A model generated the notes under the pieces. It was not told where the DNA came from and searched no databases. It was given only the letters and a program-made list of their open reading frames with translations. A stretch of 64,000 nucleotides of DNA from contig JAJEKV010000008.1 in the NCBI GenBank assembly GCA_021234155.1, positions 500,795 to 564,794 of the forward strand. The letters run 5' to 3'. The translations under genes and the position numbers were made by a program. Positions 62,220 to 64,000 of this stretch are shown piece by piece; the stretch's first letter is position 1, and every line of letters starts with the position of its first letter. Source of the DNA: Isoetes taiwanensis (taxonomy: Eukaryota; Streptophyta; Lycopodiopsida; Isoetales; Isoetaceae).

Positions 62220-63330
62220 CAGTGCCTCCACCGTCACTCCTTCGAACCATGCTCATCGCATGACAAGGGAAGAGGAATCGGCTCGACCGGGTGAGGCCTC
62301 GCATGACTAACCATCGAGGTTGGTCAGCTGACTCAGGAGTCGAGAAAACGCAGGCTCTAGTGCACTTAGAGCTGGCCTTCGCATACCTTCTTCAACCACT
62401 CTCCTCTTCTATCTCGGGATATTGGCGGCGGGAAGGGTTTTGATCAAGCCCTGGCAGCCAACTCTTAAGTAACCTACTCTTCCTGTGGTGGTGGTCGTTT
62501 GTTTCTACCTAATCAGTAATCGCCTTTCAACCACCTCGCTTTAATATTAAGGGATGGGCTCGGGATTGGGTGGATGCTCGGCCATCAACCTTCACGAAAG
62601 CTTTGTCGCCTCCACCCAGTTCCGCAGTCTCCAGTGCACTCTAGAGCTGGCTCGCGCATGGCCTTTAAACACTTCATCTTCCTCGACATGGCGGAAGTGT
62701 TTCTTTGACCGCGCCAACTTAGCAACCCAATTCTCCTGTGTGGTCGTGCAGCTGGCCTCTACCAATCAAGACCGCTTCCTTCTAACCCCTTCGCTTAATA
62801 CGGCGTATGGCTCTGATTAAAGAGCCCCGGCAACCAACCACAGGAAACCACAGAGCGGTTGTATGCATTCTTCGCTCGCGAAGCTCCGAATGCCTTTACC
62901 CAACCGGGCACTCCATGTGTACTCAACCGAGTTCGATGGTTGCATTCTCGACTGGCGAATGAGAATGTTGTACAGAAGTTGCCATTCTCGACTGGGCAAG
63001 TCTATAACCTTTTAGCCAGCCAATTCTCCGTTCCGGTAGCTGGCCTTCAATCTACCGTGAGTCACTCTCCTTCAACCATCTTCGCTTCATTATGTATGAG
63101 GCCTGGATCGGTGGAGGCCTCTACACCCTAAATCCGCTGTGGAAACTACGTAGAGGAAGCCAAGGCTTGCATTCTACAAGTATCGCGACTTTCTATTCTC
63201 TCGCTTTAGTCCTGCGTTCTCTAGCTCGTTCGAGCTAATTCTCCTTCGGTTCATCTTCCTCGGACATTAAGAGGAGTGGTTCGACAGGTGGAGGCCCTCC
63301 ACTAACTACAAGAGGATGCATTTGAACCAG
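62220..63330. repeat. Degenerate tandem repeat in copy 2
   Basis: Core matches to CACTCTCCTTCAACCATCTTC occur near 62230, 62385, 62525, 62660, 63063 and 63238, often followed by GGTGGAGGCC. ATTCTCGACTGG words (62945, 62983) replace the hairpins seen in copy 1. Spacing varies from about 110 to 290 bp because of deletions. Frames here are repeat by-products. Confidence 0.6.
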
Positions 63331-64000
63331 ATCTCCTGGCCTTAGTCCTAGCCCGATCTATGTACAACATTCCAAGTAAACAGCCTTGAAAATGACACCT
63401 AAAACTAACTTTACTTCGATCTGGCTGTTTCTTTGCCAGCATCCGCCAACCCGTAGAGTAAATCATCTATCAAGTTGAAAAATGCTCGACAAAAGAAACA
63501 CGAATCCGGTTTCCAGCGACGCCAGCCTACTTATTTAAACACATACCATGTTCTACAAGCCGGAAATAACATAGGCAGGCATCTTCCTCGCCAAACTCAC
63601 CTCTTCACGCAGCGACCTTGGGGTCACCGACACGGATCCCCGCACTTCACCAGTCTTTGCTTCTTCAGCTTTGTCTGCCTAAGATGTATTCGCAGATCTA
63701 ATACTTGTATCATCGCTGATTCGCCAGATCCTCTGCTCCACATACCGCCGCCAGCTAGAGTTCCCTGTTCCGCGCCTCCTCTCCGCTTCCTACCTTAGTT
63801 CGCGTCATCGATCAAATCAACCGGGCTTGCACAGAAACGCCAAGGGTCAAGAAAAACACATATGTAAGGCCGTTAGCAGCCTATCAGTCATGCTGCCATT
63901 CCGAAGTCGCTAACAAATGATGCTCCTCCTCAAGTCGTAGGTCCTCTAATGTCAGCAGTAAGATAGTTCTTTAGCACACAAACTGAACGAAGCATAACAA

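Larger units (their letters stand above)
57691..64000. mobile_element. Composite element, copy 2 (cut by window end)
   Basis: It begins ATTTAATTAAAGTGGGAC, like copy 1 at 8506, and follows copy 1 colinearly by eye: TGGGAC sub-terminal repeats, the region of the minus-strand frames (about 57880-60690), an AACCAT array (60735-61015), the pyrimidine-rich segment (61070-61850), hairpin repeats (62220-63330) and the frame region (63740-63960). It lacks the polypyrimidine block. Indels are frequent and most frames are broken. The right end is outside the window. Confidence 0.6.

Noticed and set aside
1-64000. CRISPR arrays, operons, prokaryotic promoters or rRNA genes
   Set aside because: No regular short repeats with unique spacers, no dense gene packing and no rRNA landmarks. 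All positive signals are those of a plant nuclear genome.

Overview
This is a nuclear window from a land plant with a large, repeat-dense genome. The evidence is one clear plant class A heat-shock transcription factor gene with the conserved family intron, non-LTR retrotransposon remnants, tRNA-derived SINE heads, plant-style TATA and G-box promoters, and no gene clusters of bacterial or organellar kind. I cannot name the species. Almost everything outside the heat-shock factor gene is old, diverged repeat or gene debris with many small indels, and most short open frames are chance.

Layout. 0-1.1 kb: two minus-strand exon-like blocks with frameshifts. 1.1-5.7 kb: non-coding sequence with a dispersed repeat (2.57-3.11 kb), two tRNA-derived SINE heads near 4.1-4.3 kb and short perfect tandem duplications. 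8.5-22.9 kb: a composite element whose ends carry a roughly 20-bp inverted repeat (8506 and 22929). It holds a polypyrimidine block, an AACCATTA-type array, a degenerate ~185-bp tandem repeat built around hairpins, and gene fragments that include a HAD/FCP1-like phosphatase piece. A second copy starts at 57691 in the same orientation, runs colinearly with the first and leaves the window at 64000. 22.9-31 kb: opposed G-quadruplex tracts, an exon-like frame, a 39-nt hairpin, long featureless AT-rich sequence, and an LTR-like promoter carrying a cluster of heat-shock elements plus a G-box and TATA box. 31.3-33.4 kb: a minus-strand multi-exon pseudogene with three stops that all fit C-to-T change. 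39.1-40.4 kb: the intact two-exon heat-shock factor gene (minus strand) with heat-shock elements in its own promoter. 41-46 kb: minus-strand LINE remnants, then a lysine-rich frame next to GC-rich direct repeats. 46-57.7 kb: gene debris, one frame with an AT-hook motif, and short tandem repeats.

How it fits together. The only gene I expect to be functional is the heat-shock factor. About 10 kb away lies a promoter-like repeat with four heat-shock dyads in about 135 bp, so a heat-responsive transposable element sits in the same neighbourhood as a heat-shock regulator. The large element, with its two copies and its recurring TCGACT...AGTCGA hairpins, is the best candidate here for something undescribed.
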